A stretch of DNA of 64,000 nt from Crotophaga sulcirostris (taxonomy: Eukaryota; Chordata; Aves; Cuculiformes; Crotophagidae): positions 645,124 to 709,123 of the forward strand of contig VYZB01000343.1 of the NCBI GenBank assembly GCA_013397455.1, written 5' to 3'. Below are positions 50,106-62,425 of the stretch, in pieces (position 1 is the first letter of the stretch; the number at the start of each line of letters is the position of its first letter). The notes below the pieces were generated by a model, which ran no database searches, was not told where the DNA came from, and saw nothing but the letters and a program-made list of their open reading frames with translations. The position numbers and the translations under genes are program-made.

Positions 50106-53100
50106 CAAACATGGTAAGCTCTCCTTTTTTTGTAATTTTAAATAGTACTTCCAAGGGAGAACTCAAGTAACTTGAAATGTCAGTCCCACTTTTCTGTCAC
50201 AATAGTCTATACAAACCATGGAAACCAACCACTAATGTTTACTACTACACTCCAGTAACTGTCTGGAGCTATGTTAAGTTTAATTAGGGCCTGCATATTT
50301 AAAACTTGGTTTAGATTGAATCAAGTGATATACAGGCATGGTTTTGGTTTGTCTTTTCAGCGACTATTGACAAAGCCACTGCAGCATGCTCAGTATTTTA
50401 AAAGTATAAATATTTTTAAGCAAGTACATAGATTGCCTCTAGCAATGTTCAGAATCCTTTAGAAATAATGTCAAGGCTGAAAATTTGGTTCACTGACAAC
50501 ATACGCTTCTTCTCAACTTTTAATTTGACACATTTCATTAATAATGTCAGACTAACACATTACCGCTGACACACGGTAACTGGAGGATATTAACTCTGGA
50601 TTCCATGCTTCTAAGGCTCTGTCTTTACTATGGAGATCCCACAGTGTGTCCTGCAGTCCTCATATCCTGGTAGACCAAATTATAAAATCTGCTCAGAGGT
50701 CACCATGACTCCTTTCTATCAGATTTCATCTTTCTTAGAGCCCCAAACTTGGATAGCAGGAGAATGTGGTGTGTGCACTGGTCTTTCCTGATAAGAAATC
50801 AAAATGCAGAGGGAACATGGCTCCAGCCTTGGGAACTGGGAACTGTAAATATGATTCAACATGTGTGACACAAGCAATACCAGATTATTAAACCCTTGTG
50901 TCAATTTGTCTAAATATTCTTCTTTGGCAGTTCTGAAATATCCAGGGTTTCACTGGCAGAGGTGTAAGTCCTTCCTGAACCTACTGCTAGTAAGAAGATA
51001 AGATGTCTAGGACTGCAAACACCATGGAGTGTGCCTCATGCTACCCGCATGGCATAGGAGTGCACTCAGAACAGGGAAATGCTACATTTCCAGCAGTAAA
51101 TGAAACATCATGCATCATTTTAAAGCACTGGCACATCCCTGGAACCAATTTGATCTGTGTGTAGCTGGAATCTCCCTTAGGCAATCCCAGCCATGGTTTA
51201 GTGCCAGGGATCATTGTCAGGAGACAGTCCAGCCAAGGCTACAGAGCTCAGCCACATGCACACCAACCCTGGTCCCACTTTATGTCCCAGTATAGACCCA
51301 GAAAGTGTAGCAACATCCAGCCTTGTTCCACAATACCAGATATTTACCAAAAGGTAAATAAATAAACCTAACGGTTAAATAAAATGGCCCAAAAGCTACT
51401 GTTGATAATATAGAAAACAGTGGAAAAAGATTGTAAGACACTTGTTATTAACCTATTTCTTTCTAAGTGCCCTGTTTTTCTGAGGTTTTATGCAGCATTT
51501 AGCACAAATCAGACATGGTCCTAGTTTGGGGATATTGGAGGCTACAGTAAAAATAATGCACATAGGTCAAGCCAAACTCTTTATCTGGTTCTCTGTTTTA
51601 ATTGCAGTGTATTTCAGATGGTTAAGAGTTTGAAACTTCAAAATTCTTTTCATTGTGAAAGCCAATCTAACGTATGGGTGACACTATAGGCACTGTTATA
51701 TATTACTGTTATTGATTTTTCTCAAGAAACCTTCCCTACTTTTCTTGCAAATTAAGACAAAAATTAAGCTTGTGATTTATTGTGCATGTTACTTTTTGAT
51801 TAACTGACATCTCCTAGAGTAATATAATAAACCTTTAGAGTTTGCACCTCTAAAGTCCTGCAGAACAAAATAGCTACAGTCTTTAGTAATTTTAAGTCAT
51901 ATTGATAGATTTGTATCTTTCAAGTGGCCATTCGTTCACAATCCTCTTCTACAAAACAGCTGAAATCTTTCCAGGTAATATCTTTCTTTCTCTTATTTCC
52001 CCATTAACTTTTCTTTTGTACGCCTAAAAAGTTTTGTGACATATGTCCTCAGGAACAACTTCATTACATGGCAAATGCAACAACATATTAGCAGTCATCT
52101 TTGTACAAATTAAAATATTAATTTACACAAGGAAGGTGTCAGAGATGAATGGTATTAGGTCATGGAATTTTACTTAAAGATTAACAGAGAAGATGATATG
52201 GAAGTTGCAAGGCTAGCGATTTAGTAACTGGCCAGCCTAAAGAGGTTTGACACCCAACAGTGATCTGGCTATAATCTGTTATTATTTTATGTCTCACAAA
52301 ATGCTCCTCCTGCTTTTAGTAAATAATATTGCATTGTGATCAAGAAACTTCGACAGAAACTGGACACCGTTGTTCTAGGAGGTCTGCAAACATCCAGGTT
52401 CCTAAACAGCTAAATAAGTGAAGGAGAGAAAAGAAAAAAATAAGAGCAGCAAAAATATCCATTCCAAAGTGTGATCAAGCCGAAGGAGAGGTCTCCCAAT
52501 TCTCTTTTTTTCTGCAGCAATGCTACACCCAGTGTAGAGGCTGCCTTCTGAATGCAATTTGAAAATGTTTTGAAGAGCTTTCAATGACACATGGATAGCT
52601 GTAGCTCATTGTATTATCACTGCATTGTATTATTGTATAGTAGTGGTGTCTGGAGGATTCATTCACATACATAGGCAATTCAAAAAACATAGATCATTTC
52701 CTGCCTCATAAGTTTACAGTTATCAGTGAATTGATACAAACTGCTTAACATTCAAAATCATAGTTAGAAGAAGTGGAACCTCCTACTTTGTTAAAAAAAG
52801 AGAAATCTACCTTGTATTTAGGGCTGTTTCAAAAAAACAGTGGGCTAATTTCCAGTCGAGTGTGATTAAAAGCCCTAAATATTTTGCCCATTTTATAAAA
52901 ACAGATTTGTTCAGTCACATAAAAATTTTGGAGATAAAATTAACTTCTGTTTCAGACTAATAAAAAACTGAATCTGCAAAAGAATCCTTAGTATAAGAAG
53001 GAGAATTAACCTGTTGCTCTTTTTCCTTTAAACCATCTATAATAGAGGTCAGATAAACAAAGTGTAGTCTGATGGAAAGCAACACTTTATTCTCTTTTTC

Positions 53101-53346
53101 TGAAAATAATACATTTTTTCAACTGAAGCACTAAAACATTATCTTCTACATGATGTGCATTCATTGGAATCAGTTTATACAGACTCATCTATTAAAAACA
53201 CATGTAAACCCAGGTCACACCCAGTATGTTGTTGCATACAACCCGCCAACAGACTTAACATCTGCTTTTGCAACCAGCAACTTGGTCAAGTTGTGTGCAT
53301 ATGTGTCATTAGCTAATCCACAATATCAGTTTCCTGATTTTTTACA

Positions 53347-53386
53347 CTCCAGAATCAAAACGCTCCAGAATCAAAACACTCCAGAA
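53347..53386. repeat. 16-base tandem repeat, 2.5 copies
   Basis: CTCCAGAATCAAAACG is followed by CTCCAGAATCAAAACA and a partial third copy. It is a recent-looking slippage duplication. Confidence 0.85.
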
Positions 53387-53681
53387 GAGGTTTTGGTTTG
53401 AAACTTAGCAGTTGCAAATACTATCCCTTCCTCAAACCCATAGGCAAAAGCACTGTTCTTGTATGACTTTACAGACTGAACATTTCCTGCTACATTCAAG
53501 AAATACTGAGTTCAACAGGGTGTGGTACACAATTAGGCACACTGTTTTGTTAAAATAATTGTCTAATGTCCATCAAATAAAGAAGAAAACCTAAATCATT
53601 TCCTGAGATCTGTTGAAATCAGTGGCTCTTATATTAATAAATGTATTTATCAAAAAAATAAAACATCAGAAACTGACAAGT

Positions 53682-53707
53682 TGTTTTGTTTTGTTTTGTT
53701 TTGTTTG
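53682..53707. repeat. TTTTG microsatellite
   Basis: About five TTTTG units. Confidence 0.9.
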
Positions 53708-55669
53708 GCAATCCTTCCTTTTCCATCCTCTTCTTCTAGAGAGCGGAAGCATTGACTACTGCACAACAGTATCTGCTAACAATCCAAGCTCCCACAAACT
53801 GTAAGCATTCTCCAAATCCTTAAGGGCTATCTCAGGGCTTTCTTCAAGACTTTCCTGCTTTTGTTTCTTTTAACTGGGGCTTGGTACAGGACTTGATTGG
53901 AGTGGAGAAAAAATTAATTGTCAGCCTATGTAGGACCTCCTATTTTCCTGTGCTGGCTAATAGCAGAGAATAAAATCCATATGTATTACTCTTTCCTCCT
54001 GTAAACAAAGGTGTCGTTGCCTGCAACCACAGTGCATAAACTCAAATCCTTACATTGTCATTTCACCAGTCAGGGCACCAGTATAACTCCACACACGCTT
54101 TCCCCATGATCCAAAGTTACAAATGATTGAATGAGACTTTACATTTTGAAGTCACAGGGATTAGGAAAAGTAGGATATCAAAGGCATTGGAAGGACAAAA
54201 AGGTAACAACATGGCCTTTAAATCTTGTCTCTTAAAAGGTCAGTAAAACACTTTTCCTGAGCTATCAAAGTTGTGCCTGTTACATTGTTTTTCATGATGC
54301 AGGTCATTACTGCAATAGACAATTAAACACCATCAAAAACATGATGTTAACACTGACATGGGCAGATCTGGGATTTGATACTGACTACAGTAAATAGTCC
54401 CCCAGGTGATCTGGTAGGCGCATCGCAAGGCACACTTGTAAGACACCATTTTATCTGTTTTGGGAAGTGATTCTCCTACATGAGTGTCTGAATTTCTTTT
54501 ATGGATCATTTAAGGCTATAATTTCCCTTGAAATCCACTAAACAGTGGGTACAAAGGTGGTTAAAATCTATTTCTCCTTTTATTGACCAAGGATACTTGG
54601 ACACTTACTAAGGAAACACTGTCAATGTTTTAGGCACACAGATTAGTGCATTGGTCCAACCTCAAGCTAGTTTCCTTCTTATTACCATTCCATTCACCAT
54701 TGCATTTATAGTGTCACCTTTAATGGCATTTCAGTTCAGTTCACAGGAGCCTTAATGTGTTTTCCCTAAGTTTTCACTATAATCTTCTGCAATAATAATA
54801 ATTATGTAATAATATTAAAAGAGAGTCAAGATGTAATGCCAGTGCTAAACAAGAAACTATATTCCAATACACCCTCAAAGGAACCAATAGCTGTTCAACA
54901 GTCAATGTTGTTCTTAGCCATGTTTTCATTGGAATGGGAAGACAGAAGATGGAAGATAAATGCATAAAGGTAGATAATTTCAAGAAGCTAAAATAATGAA
55001 AAGTCGATGAAAAGATAAAGCCACTCTCCTTACAAAGATGATGGGCAAAAACAGAGAGATAGAAAAAAGATTATAAAATGAAACGAATGAAATTTTTGTA
55101 CAGACAAAGTTTTAATTCTCTGTGTACATCTATATAAATGTCTAAATATTCTTTTCCCCTTCAGTGAATATGCACTTCCCCAAGGAAAGCCATGAAGCTT
55201 TTAGAACCCTTTAAAACAAAGTTCATCATATCACTATACTTTTACTAACCTTTTCTTTCTCAGCATCTTCATGTAGGGAACACTTTAAAAACTGTTCTAT
55301 GGATTCTCAGGATTGCCGTGCAAGGCAGTGAAGATGTGATACTTCAGCGCTTTCAGCAGTCTACATCTTCCAAATTTGCCTGGAACAGAGGAGGGGGAAA
55401 GAGTATTTGACTGAACACTACTGGAAAGAAGAAGGCTAAAAGTCAAAGTTGAAAGTCAGAAGTATTTTTCTTGGGAACACAATTTTTTTCTTGAGGAAAT
55501 CATTTCCATGTTAGTATGATTTACAATGCCAACCATGCTACTGCAGATCCTACTGAGACAAATCTTTATGAAAGGTCTCCAGCCCTAATATTTCTCATTT
55601 TTTAACTGTAGATGCAACAGTCACTGTATGACTAGCTTTTTATACCAGGTGCACTTCTGTCTGTGGCAA

Positions 55670-55841
55670 GAAACTTGGTGGAGTCGCCGACCCTTGATGT
55701 GTTTAAGGGAAGATTGGATGAGGCACTCAGTGCCATGGTTTAGGTGATGAGTTGGTGTTAGTGTTGGCTTATAGGTTGGACTTGATGGTCTTAGAGGTCT
55801 CTTCCAACCTGGTTATACTGTGTGAAACTGTGTGTGAAACT
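55670..55841 (+). mobile_element. CR1 LINE 3' fragment
   Basis: GGTGGAGTCGCCGACCCTTG, TTTAAGGGAAGATTGGATGAG, TAGGTTGGACTTGATGGTCT and CTTCCAACCTGGTTATACTG are in CR1 order, followed by two units of an AACTGTGTG-type tail. The copy is about 170 bases and 5' truncated. The TGTGTGAAAC tail differs from the ATTCTGTG tail of the copies at 35 and 46 kb, suggesting another CR1 subfamily. Confidence 0.88.
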
Positions 55842-56990
55842 TGCAACTCAGCTTGTAATAAATATAACGTGTTACAATCAATGAATTTTGAAATTTTCAC
55901 TGTAGATGTGATTTATAAAGATTGGAGGATATACATCGTGGTTCATAGAAACAATATAAATAAGGCAATTATTAGAGCTAATTAAAGATTCACACATCTG
56001 GGACTATGGAAAAACACTTCAAGATAACTATTTATCTGCCCAAACTGATATCAGACGTAGTGTGCATACAAGAAAAACAGAGGGCAGCTATGTTTCTGGG
56101 AACATATACACTGTTACCTGGTAAAATGGTAGATGTGTTTTGCTCATATCTTCTTTTCTAGTTGGGAAAAAACAGCCCTCAGGTTCCAATACAGAATGAC
56201 ACAAAATGAGACATGCAAATGTGACCTGTTGGTGCAATTGAGAAGACCTCACATATGCTGAATCAACTACAGCACGACATCAGCCACTCGGGGCATTTGG
56301 TTAATGCGTTTAGTTTAGCACAGTAATTGCTGTATTAGACCAAACAGATTGTCAAGATATGTCTTATTCTTAAAAGCAGTTATTTCCCTTTCTTCTACCA
56401 AGTACTATTTGCTATTTTTATTTCCATCTTTGCTCTCTTCTTTATTTTAAGGAAGTTGTCTGTGACTAGTGAAAACTAGACTCTGTACCCCTTTCAGATA
56501 CATGAAAGTGCTCATTTCTGTTCTAGGGTTTCTTAGGCTTATGAGATTGACTGGATTGTGGTCTGAGTAATCCTGAGCCTTTCCCATCTAATTTGCTTCT
56601 TGACTTGCTTATTTGTTAGAATCAAATTAGCAGATACATTTTCTTACCACATTAGTCAAGCCAAAATAAATGCTCCAAGGTAATAACTTGTTTCATTGAT
56701 ATTTATCCCATGAAAACTTTTGTCTTTCACATTTATGAACAGCTGAAAGTGCTAAGTAGTTTAGCAAGTGCTTCATAGGAATGATGAATATGTCAAGTCA
56801 CCTATTTGAGCTCTCTGTCTGTTTTGTATATTATCAGTGTGGAAAACTATGAAAGTAACCCATGGTATGTTGCAGGTTGAGCAAAGATGGGAGAAGAGAA
56901 AGTTCCTACTGGAGAGGTAGCAACGCAAGGAAAAAATATTGCTAATATCTGAATCAAAATAACAGAAAATAATGGGATAAAAAGAATTAA
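55842..56990. other. unique noncoding DNA
   Basis: Nothing recognised. Confidence 0.55.
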
Positions 56991-57066
56991 TATAGAATCA
57001 TAGAATCATTTGGGTTGGAAGGGACCTTAAAGATCAACTAGTTCCAACCCTTCTGTCATGGGGGGA
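56991..57066 (-). mobile_element. CR1 LINE 3' tip
   Basis: TATAGAATCATAGAATCATT and GGGTTGGAAGGGACC are the reversed CR1 3' end, well preserved. Only about 75 bases are kept. Confidence 0.9.
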
Positions 57067-57741
57067 AGGAGGCTAATCTTATGTATACTGACTGGGATTC
57101 ACATATCTATGGTGTCTGCACAGGAACTACCTGTTTTTTTCTCTTTACTATCAGTGTAAGTAGATATATGTGGACTTTAGGATGAGAACAATCCATTACT
57201 TCTGTCTGACTTGACTACTGAGGGAGTTGCGACTAGCTAAGAAGTAGCTTCTATATGAGAAGCACTGTCATTTGAGCAAGTGTGTCCTTCTCAAACTGTC
57301 AAATTAGTCCTATGTTTTTTGTAGAATTCTCAGCAGAGAAAGTTTTACAGTGAAACTCTGGAGAAGTATAAGGAGGTAGCACTGTGGATGAGAGCTCTGT
57401 CCATGAGTCATCTGCAAAGAAACAGTAGTTGGGTTTGCATATAGATGCCATATAGAAGAAAAGGAGAATGAGGAAAGAAGAGTGAGTCTTATTAAGGGAT
57501 ATTCAATGAGAAGAAACTATCAAAGAAAAGACTCAAAAATTATTGGAAATATCAAAGGAAAAAAACAACAGATGTTGACACCTTGCAAGCCACGGAGTGA
57601 TGGGATTTTAAGAGCATTGTTGATTGTGTCAAGGACATCTGACAAGATTGAGGGGACAGGGAACAGAGTATGTGATTTAGCTAAGGGGGCATTTGAAATT
57701 TGACAAGAGTGATTTGAAAGAAATTGGTCCATTCTGGGTTT
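57067..57741. other. unique stretch between two CR1 pieces of the same strand
   Basis: About 675 bases with no CR1 match. In the intact copy at 48.7 kb about 545 bases of CR1 lie between the two blocks that flank this stretch. No gene recognised. Confidence 0.6.
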
Positions 57742-58003
57742 GGGGGGATAATCACTTCACTGTTCCTGCTGACCATGCTGTTTCTGATACAAGCCAGGTT
57801 ACTATTGGCCTTCTTGGCCACTTGGGCACACTGCCCAGCTCATATTCAATCGGCTATCGACCAGAACCCCCAGGTCCTTTTCCACCAGCAGCTTGCCGGC
57901 CATTCATCCCAAGCCTGTAATGGCTTGGGGTTGTTGTGCCCCAAGTGCAGGACCGAACACATAGCCTGGTTGAACCACATACAGCTGGCCTCAGCCCATC
58001 TCT
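57742..58003 (-). mobile_element. CR1 LINE internal fragment
   Basis: CCTTCTTGGCCACTTGGGCACAC, CAGGTCCTTTTCCACCAG and GGCTTGGGGTTGTTGTGCCC match the reversed region just after the RT, as at 49.24-49.45 kb. Neither the CR1 3' end nor further RT sequence follows; the match stops after CCTCAGCCCATC. It is a fragment with both sides lost. Confidence 0.88.
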
Positions 58004-60168
58004 CCCTCTACTCCCATCATGGCCCTTGCTACCAAATTTCTTTACTAATAATCCCCATTTTGTTTACCATGCTTTACCATGCTACTTTATCACACTAACA
58101 ACATAGCAAAGAGACATCTCAATATTGCACTGTCAGATTTCCAGACCTTTCCTCCCAGAGAAAGGCACCACAATAGGGTACTTTTACCCACGGATTGCCA
58201 GCTAGCACTCACTGATAGGTAACTATGTTCCTCTTTTGAGGGTTATATAACTATAACCTGTCCCTGCCCTCCTTCAAGCCAGCAGTGTCTATCCCGGTCA
58301 GCAAGCTTCTAGCTCTCTAGCCGCAGATGGTCTCTCTGGTAGCATGGCTACTGACTCTGATTTTTATTGATCAGCAGCAGACAAACCTCGCTGTGCACAC
58401 AAACTCAACAGCTGCTATTTCTTGAGCAGTTCATAATTCATGCTTTCTAACTTACTTTACCTATAGCACACGAACAGATCTGCACTTAGCTGTTGTTGAA
58501 AGCAGACAAGAGGGCAACAATCCTGATGGCACTGGAAACCATGAAAGGCAGAATTACATTATGCAAGTGGAAAGGTGGAAGAATCATGCTGAGGTAAGAT
58601 CAGGAGACGGTCAAAGCCAGTGAATTCTGAAATAGTCTCTTGTACATGATGAGAAGCCAAAAAGGGAACAACACTTGAAGACTGAGTCATGTGAATGGTT
58701 CTTTGGCAATCTGGAGAGCTGTACTAAAGTTGAGGGTTGAATGAAGAACTGAATCAAGCAACACACAGCTAAGGCATTAGATGGGTCCATGAGTATGAAA
58801 GTTAATGTCAGTGATGATGCAGAGCAGAAGACTATGAATGAAGGAAGAACAAGATGTCAAAATTAAGCTGCGATGTAGACAAGTAGGACAAGGTAGAGAG
58901 CAAAAGACATCAGCATCTTACAGGAAGGGAAAATAGAGTCAAACACAGAGAAGGGTACAAGGCAGAGGACTTGATGTCATAAATCTATTAATAATGTACA
59001 TCTTTCAGCACTCTATTTTAGATCTGGGGTTTGTATCCTACTAGTACTAAAGCATAATACTTTATACAGTGGCGCTTTATGTTATTTACATACATACATT
59101 ACAATTTATCTCAGTTCTCTCTACAGAATATCAAGAATTAACATAGCTTACTGTTTTCTGTCCTTCCACCATACATCATGACTGTAAAGACAGCACCTCT
59201 TTTTTGTTAGGCTCTAAGTTTGTCAAGCTTTTCTTTTATTTTAATAAAGATAATAGGTGTATTACATTTCTATATACCTGTATTTATTTCCCTGTTACCT
59301 CTCTGATACTATTCTCTGCCCAGAGTTAACCTTCAGAATCCTTAGTAGTGTGTGTTCTGACAAATTAACTCTGAATCTGTCCCAATTCAAGAGTACTGAA
59401 ACTTATTATCATTCTGATGACTGCTCTGTGTCCTTTTTCTGAAATGAATTGTGGTTCCGATCAAACTCCGAGTGGATGGTCCACATCTCCTAAGCACTGT
59501 TACAGCTGGCAGTAATTGGCACCCTCATTCTCAGTCTTACTAGGCAGGTTAAGCAGCAGACTGTGCAATGAATTATTTTCTCGGTCCTGGGTGTGAACTA
59601 CTGAGGTCAAAGTTGAAATAGGATACAGAGGCAGGGAAAGAAAGACCACATAATTGTTCCTTTTGTTGTACCTTCTCTGTGACTTGGGTCACCAGGGCTT
59701 TTCAGATTTAATGTTCTCCAAGGTAAATATAAAACAAAGTCACTTACTAGATGTCCTTGAAAAATTGTTTCTAGACCGTTTTTGTAATTCTGCAGTGACT
59801 GATAGTAATCCAAATGTTAACAAAATAACAGGTTGGCAGAAACATTTTATTACCTTAATTGTTGATGAGAAGTAATTCTGCAAAAAAAAAAGAGGGAACT
59901 TGTCATCCCACGCTTCAGTGGGATTCTCAGACATATTCGAATAGAAGCCGAGTGCTATGAATGTCAGATGGTGGGTCCCCCAGGCTCCCTGGCAACCTGC
60001 ATGCGACTAAGAAAGAGGCAACAGCTTGCTTCAAGTATCCTTCGTAGAGATGACATAGTTAGATAAACCCAACAGGGAGTATAGCACGTGGAGGGAGCAG
60101 TCTGGTAAGAGAAAACCATTCCCTGTGGGACTGGCTCCATATTGCCACATGAAATGTTCAAAACACTG
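58004..60168. other. unique noncoding DNA
   Basis: No gene or transposon recognised. On the minus strand near 59,775-59,930 there are two acceptor-like sites (a T-tract ending GCAG at about 59,879, and CACTGCAG at about 59,792) and a GTAAGT donor-like site at about 59,750, but the implied exons are only 24 and 42 bases. Confidence 0.45.
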
Positions 60169-60644
60169 CTAGCCAGAGAAGTTGAATTTATTGCTTAATG
60201 AGCAGAGGACCCGGAAAAGATCATTGACGACTGCAGTGTAAACACAGCCACTTAATAGGGTGTTACTGAATGCCAAGAGGAAATTAAAAAAATCTGTCCT
60301 ACAAGCAGCACTTTCTACTATATAGAATATGATTGGAATAAATGCAGAACACAGAAAGCAGCTGCAGAGAACAGATGAGATATTAGATGTGGTGGAAAGA
60401 AGAGAAGAACTTAAATCTAGAGGGCATTTTTTTAGACTGACTTGGGTATACCAATCATGAAAAAGAAATGATGAAGGAAGACATATTAGCATAACAGCAG
60501 CAGAGTGACAGAGGTAACACAAAATGACACTGTGACATTATTAAGAAGCTCAGCAACACACTCAACCTCCATCACAATGTCATCAGGACAGATGGCAACA
60601 ATTGGCAAAGACAAGGCACAGCATGTCTGGAAAGCAATAAGAGC
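60169..60644 (-). other. exon-like stretch, minus strand, unproven
   Basis: A good acceptor-like site (a T-rich tract ending CTTCTATAG at 60,645) is followed by 52 open codons on the minus strand from 60,644 to a TAA at 60,486, with phrases such as ICPDDIVMEVECVAELLNN and a possible glycosylation site NVT. Further down a second acceptor-like site (TCTCATCTGTTCTCTGCAG) precedes another open frame ending in TAG at 60,169, rich in hydrophobic residues (FIPIIFYIV, FLLAFSNTLLSGCVYTAV). The two are in different frames and I recognise neither. No donor site or start codon ties them together. It may be exons of an unknown gene, a decayed membrane-protein gene, a long noncoding RNA, or chance. Confidence 0.25.
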
Positions 60645-61825
60645 CTATAGAAGAAAAAAATAATATGAGCAGTTATGGAAAACACAAGAGAGTAATGCAG
60701 ATTTTTCTAGAGGTAAACCAACAATTTAACCTCCACTGTAAGCGTATTTTTCACAACTGCCTGATGGATGTGACATCATTTCCCACTTTGTCAAAGCTTT
60801 GCAAGGAATCAGGACTTTCACAGAACTCATTACTATCATTTATTATTCTTGTTATTACCTATGAGACCTGTTGTGAAGGACTGCATCTTGCTAGGCACTT
60901 ACCTAAATCAGAATTAAAAAAATGGTCCCTGCAAAGTGAGCTTACAATTGAAACATAATGTGAAACTAAACACTTGGATGCAAAACCAAGGGGTTATAAG
61001 GAAACAGGCTTGCCTTCTAGAAAGGTCAGCATAGGTCATAGAGAAATGACGAAAAGATAAAAGAAAAGCTATGGAGAATAAGGAAGTATGGTTATTTGTT
61101 CATAAAGATCTCACTTTTAAAATCAATAGATGAAAAGACAGGAAAACCACAGTACTGATGAAAGACACGAATGTGAGAAATAATAAATCTCAGGGAGGAA
61201 GTATAAACTCTTACAAAAATTTGTCAAGTGTGCACTTATACCTGTGTTATCTAAAAACGCAACAGAAAAAAAAAAACATCTGAGGCAGGGAAAGCACTAA
61301 GAAAACAAATTGTTGAGTAACAGACAAAACACCGATCCAGCCAGATCTGGTGCAAGCTGTGCAGGACACATGAATCTTGCTCTTCCTACACAAGCCGTGT
61401 CTGCCATGAAGTCCACTCAGTATCACTGAGCAATGCCATCAAAAAGCAAGCCCCCAGAGGCTGATCACCCACTGGAGGAGAAAGTTCATCTCCTCTGGCT
61501 AACTAAGCTCCTGGAGAAAACTTAATAAAAATCTACAGCTAGTAGGGCAGTGGCTGCAATAAGTTTGAAGAAGGAAATGTTTTCCTAGCCAATAATTAGA
61601 ATGACATTGACTTCAGTAAGCCACCATGTGGTTAGGAAGAGCTATCCACTTTTGTTTCCCTTAGTAGAAATTCATATTGCTTATTTCTGCCTGTGTGTTT
61701 TTGCACAAAGACACATTTTGAACATGAGTTAAGGGAAATTTACAGAAAGGTAGAGAGCAGCAATACATAAAAAAGCAATGTGAGAAGCCGTATGTGGCAC
61801 CAGGCCCTGCTGTTCAGTTCCATGT

Positions 61826-62120
61826 GTGTTGGGTATTTGCTTGACCCTTCACAGCTGTTGTGTACTTCCTGATCCCCCAGATGATATGAGCCCCTTGCCT
61901 GATCAGCTTCCAGATGCTATACTGTTCCCAATTCCTCCTGATCATAAGTCTCAATGCCAACTCAGTTCCAGCTGCCACAACTCTCATCGTTCCTCACCGA
62001 AGAGCTCTCTACCCAACAGTTCCCCCAAATGTCATAACCTGTCTGACCCTCCCCAGCTGTTGCAATCCTCCTGATCCCACACTGTAAAACCTCTTTGATT
62101 TGTCCCCTTCACAGCTGCTC
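61826..62120. repeat. degenerate pyrimidine-rich repeat
   Basis: Two words recur irregularly: TTCACAGCTG/CCCAGCTGTTG (near 61,850, 62,054 and 62,110) and CCTCCTGATC/CCTGATC (near 61,868, 61,899, 61,937 and 62,068). It looks like a decayed minisatellite with a unit of variable length. The 82-codon plus-strand frame in it follows from the lack of A-rich stops. Confidence 0.4.
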
Positions 62121-62324
62121 TGCCCATTACTACTGAAGGCTTTGGTCCAGATCCTATCTCCTTGAAGTGTCCTACAAGTGCAAAAATTTACAATTGTAGC
62201 TCACAGATACCTTGGTGAAAGTTTTCCCTACAAGATATAACTTTTCAGCCAGATTTCAGATAAATCTTCCTTCTGCAGTAGATTAATAAGTAAAAATATG
62301 ACTTCATGTAGATTTATCAGCATC

Positions 62325-62425
62325 GGGAATATTATATAAATACACAATTAAAACGTACTATATTGTATAATACTATATAAATATATTACGATAATTGTAT
62401 ATTATATAACCAGTATATAATGTTA
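62325..62425. repeat. AT-rich stretch with a perfect hairpin
   Basis: Almost entirely A and T, including ATTATATA and TATATAAT (62,401-62,408 and 62,414-62,421), a perfect 8-base inverted repeat around a 5-base loop. Confidence 0.7.

Larger units (their letters stand above)
50106..55669. other. 5.5 kb of unique noncoding DNA
   Basis: No gene or transposon recognised. A 16-base tandem repeat and a TTTTG microsatellite are listed separately. Confidence 0.55.

Noticed and set aside
57724..58098. A 124-codon plus-strand frame
   Set aside because: It is antisense to a CR1 fragment.
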